From Phycisphaerae bacterium (GTDB taxonomy: Bacteria; Planctomycetota; Phycisphaerae; Phycisphaerales; UBA1924), in NCBI GenBank assembly GCA_014192545.1, contig BJHL01000003.1, positions 62,001 to 126,000 of the forward strand: DNA of 64,000 bases, given 5' to 3'. Below the pieces are notes generated by a model. It was not told the DNA's origin. It saw only the letters and a list, made by a program, of their open reading frames with translations, and did no database searches. Both the position numbers and the translations under genes were made by a program. Shown in pieces: positions 62,451 through 64,000 of this stretch. Within the stretch, counting starts at the first letter, position 1, and every line of letters begins with the position of its first letter.

Positions 62451-64000
62451 TCAGCCGACGAGCAGAACAACAAGGATGAGCAACACCGCCACGCCGCCGG
62501 CCATGCCGACTGCGTAACCGTGCATCTCGCCGCTTTGAATAGGACGAAGAGCCTTGCCAAAGAACCGTGGCAGGGCACCGATGAGATTGACCAATCCGTC
62601 CACAACGTATTGATCAAAGAGATGGAAGATGTGGCTGAGCACCCAGAGCGGCCGGGTGATGAGAGCGTCGTAGATTTCGTCGACGTAGTACTTGTTGCGA
62701 GCGGCGGTGGTCAACGGGCCAAAAGCATTCGCGAGTTTGTCGGCTCGCGGCGCGACATCACAGGATTGACGAACGCCCAGGAACAGCCCCTGCCAGCCCT
62801 TGGGACCGTGCAAGAAGGCTGCAATTAGCACGCCGATGAAACCAACGCCCGCACTGACGTAGTACATCACGTGGTGCGGGTCCATACCCAAGAACGTGCC
62901 ATGGGCGTGGCCTTCGTCGGTTCCCGAGGTGTGACCTGAGAGAACTTCTGCACTCACAACTGCGGAACTCTGCCGAACCATGCCTGCGGCCCATCCGCCA
63001 CCTTCGCCAATCGCTGGTGAGACAAAGTAGAGGCCCGCGGCGGCAATCGTGAGAATTGCGCACGCGGCGATGGCGAACTTCATCGCGAAGCCGGGTGGGT
63101 GCGGGTCAAATTCTTCGGTGCTTGGATCAAAATCCTGGCGACCGTGTGCGCGGGCATCACCCACGCCGCCGTACGAGCCGTGGCGATGTGCGTGATCGTT
63201 GTGCTCGTGTTCATGCCCGTGCCCATGGCCATGCCCATGTTCCTTGTGCCACGCATCAAGGCTCACGCCCTTGGGGTGGCGGCCCAGATCAACCAATTCG
63301 GCATCGTCACCCGGCACGAACTGCTTGGGACCGACGTACACGCGGAAGAACGAGCGGAACGTGTAATAAGCCGTCATGCCTGCGGTGATGAGCAGAATCC
63401 ACGCAACCGCTTGGCTGCCAGCGATCTGGCCTTCTGGCCTGGCGAACGCTTCGGCGAGGATCATGTCCTTGCTGAAGAAGCCTGCGGTGAAGGGGAAGCC
63501 TGCGAGGTTGATGGAGCCAATGAAGACGGCGGCGGCGACGAGGCCAAAGCCCTTCATCCAGCCCACGCCGCTAAGGCGACGCAGGTCAAGCTGGCCGCCA
63601 AAGCCGTGCATGACGGCACCGACACCCAGGAAGAGCGTGGCCTTGAAGAAAGCGTGCGTGAAGACGTGGAAGGCGCTGCCCTCGGGCGTGAGGACGCCCA
63701 GACCGGCGAACATGAAACCAAGTTGGCTGATGGTTGAGTAACCCATCACGCGCTTGATGTCGAAGATGGCCATTTCGATGGTCGCCGACCACAGTGCGGT
63801 GATGGCGCCGCTCCATGCAACGATGCTCAGGATGAGCAGGTTCGGATCGGCCTGATACAACGGCATCATGCGGGCAATCAGGAAGACGCCCGCCGTCACC
63901 ATCGTCGCAGCGTGGATGAGGGCGCTAACCGGCGTGGGGCCTTCCATGGCGTCGGGAAGCCACGTGTACAGGAAGACCTGAGCGGACTTGCCGAAGGCGC
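62451..64000 (-). CDS. nuoL: NADH-quinone oxidoreductase subunit L (5' part outside window)
   Basis: About 516 residues are visible. The frame runs past the window edge with AFGKSAQVFLYTWLPDAMEG, the normal NuoL approach, so the internal Met at 63947 is not the start. Also seen are SALIHAATMVTAGVFLIARM, KRVMGYSTISQLGFMFAGLG, FHVFTHAFFKATLFLGVGAV and FPFTAGFFSKDMIL. A His/Glu/Gly-rich loop (HGHGHGHEHEHNDHAHRHG, about 66 nt after position 63180 on this strand) is an insertion. It is the distal proton-pumping subunit of complex I, first of the nuoL-M-N set here. Confidence 0.95.
   Translation of the reverse strand, partial: AFGKSAQVFLYTWLPDAMEGPTPVSALIHAATMVTAGVFLIARMMPLYQADPNLLILSIVAWSGAITALWSATIEMAIFDIKRVMGYSTISQLGFMFAGLGVLTPEGSAFHVFTHAFFKATLFLGVGAVMHGFGGQLDLRRLSGVGWMKGFGLVAAAVFIGSINLAGFPFTAGFFSKDMILAEAFARPEGQIAGSQAVAWILLITAGMTAYYTFRSFFRVYVGPKQFVPGDDAELVDLGRHPKGVSLDAWHKEHGHGHGHGHEHEHNDHAHRHGSYGGVGDARAHGRQDFDPSTEEFDPHPPGFAMKFAIAACAILTIAAAGLYFVSPAIGEGGGWAAGMVRQSSAVVSAEVLSGHTSGTDEGHAHGTFLGMDPHHVMYYVSAGVGFIGVLIAAFLHGPKGWQGLFLGVRQSCDVAPRADKLANAFGPLTTAARNKYYVDEIYDALITRPLWVLSHIFHLFDQYVVDGLVNLIGALPRFFGKALRPIQSGEMHGYAVGMAGGVAVLLILVVLLVG

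Overview
The window comes from the chromosome of a planctomycete, most likely a member of the Phycisphaerae. The evidence is a set of lineage-style traits: a DUF1800/DUF1501 gene pair, C-terminal sorting tails of the type VPxPG...hydrophobic...RRRR, H-X9-DG pseudopilins, paired EF-hand-like tails of the form DFNxNxxFPEDxDV, a giant LEPR-XLL-type surface protein, and dispersed palindromes of the accacagagacacagag and acccgtggctacaggcc types. The taxonomic call is inferred from these features; no alignment was run.

Layout. 1-1.8 kb: NfeD tail, a truncated flotillin-like paralogue and full FloA, ending in a terminator. 1.9-8.1 kb (minus): DUF1399-type protein, fused aroD-aroE, a small membrane protein, a flavoprotein, a GYF-domain protein and release factor 1. 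8.2-10.7 kb (plus): a prolyl oligopeptidase fused to a heavy-metal-binding (HMA) domain. 10.7-21.4 kb: a metal-efflux locus on the minus strand (His/Cys-rich protein, TolC-type channel, adaptor, CzcA/CusA-type RND pump, His-rich lipoprotein). A palindrome-rich cassette carrying a plus-strand gene of unknown function splits it between adaptor and pump. 21.7-25.1 kb: tRNA-Tyr, tRNA-Thr and tRNA-Val around an M60-like metalloprotease. 25.2-32.9 kb: secreted nuclease-like protein, panC, an unknown gene, a HIT protein, polA and ndk. 33.2-41.1 kb: surface and export genes, including two tandem sorting-signal paralogues, an M48 protease, a tautomerase pseudogene with an internal amber codon, a DNRLRE protein and the DUF1800-DUF1501-EF-hand operon. 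41.2-45.9 kb (minus): SPINDLY-type glycosyltransferase, nuoB, a lipoprotein, a DUF2891 protein and a pseudopilin. 46.0-55.8 kb: one gene for a surface protein of about 3,257 residues. 56.3-64.0 kb: pheA, a membrane protein, and nuoN, nuoM and partial nuoL.

Themes. Housekeeping genes (aroDE, prfA, panC, polA, ndk, pheA, nuo) alternate with a large extracytoplasmic protein repertoire. Metal handling recurs: the efflux system, the HMA-tailed peptidase, and His/Cys-rich tails on several proteins. The most unusual items are the cassette that interrupts the efflux locus, the peptidase-HMA fusion, the tautomerase with an in-frame TAG, and the giant protein whose C-terminus keeps the spacing of a zinc-protease motif but has lost every zinc ligand.
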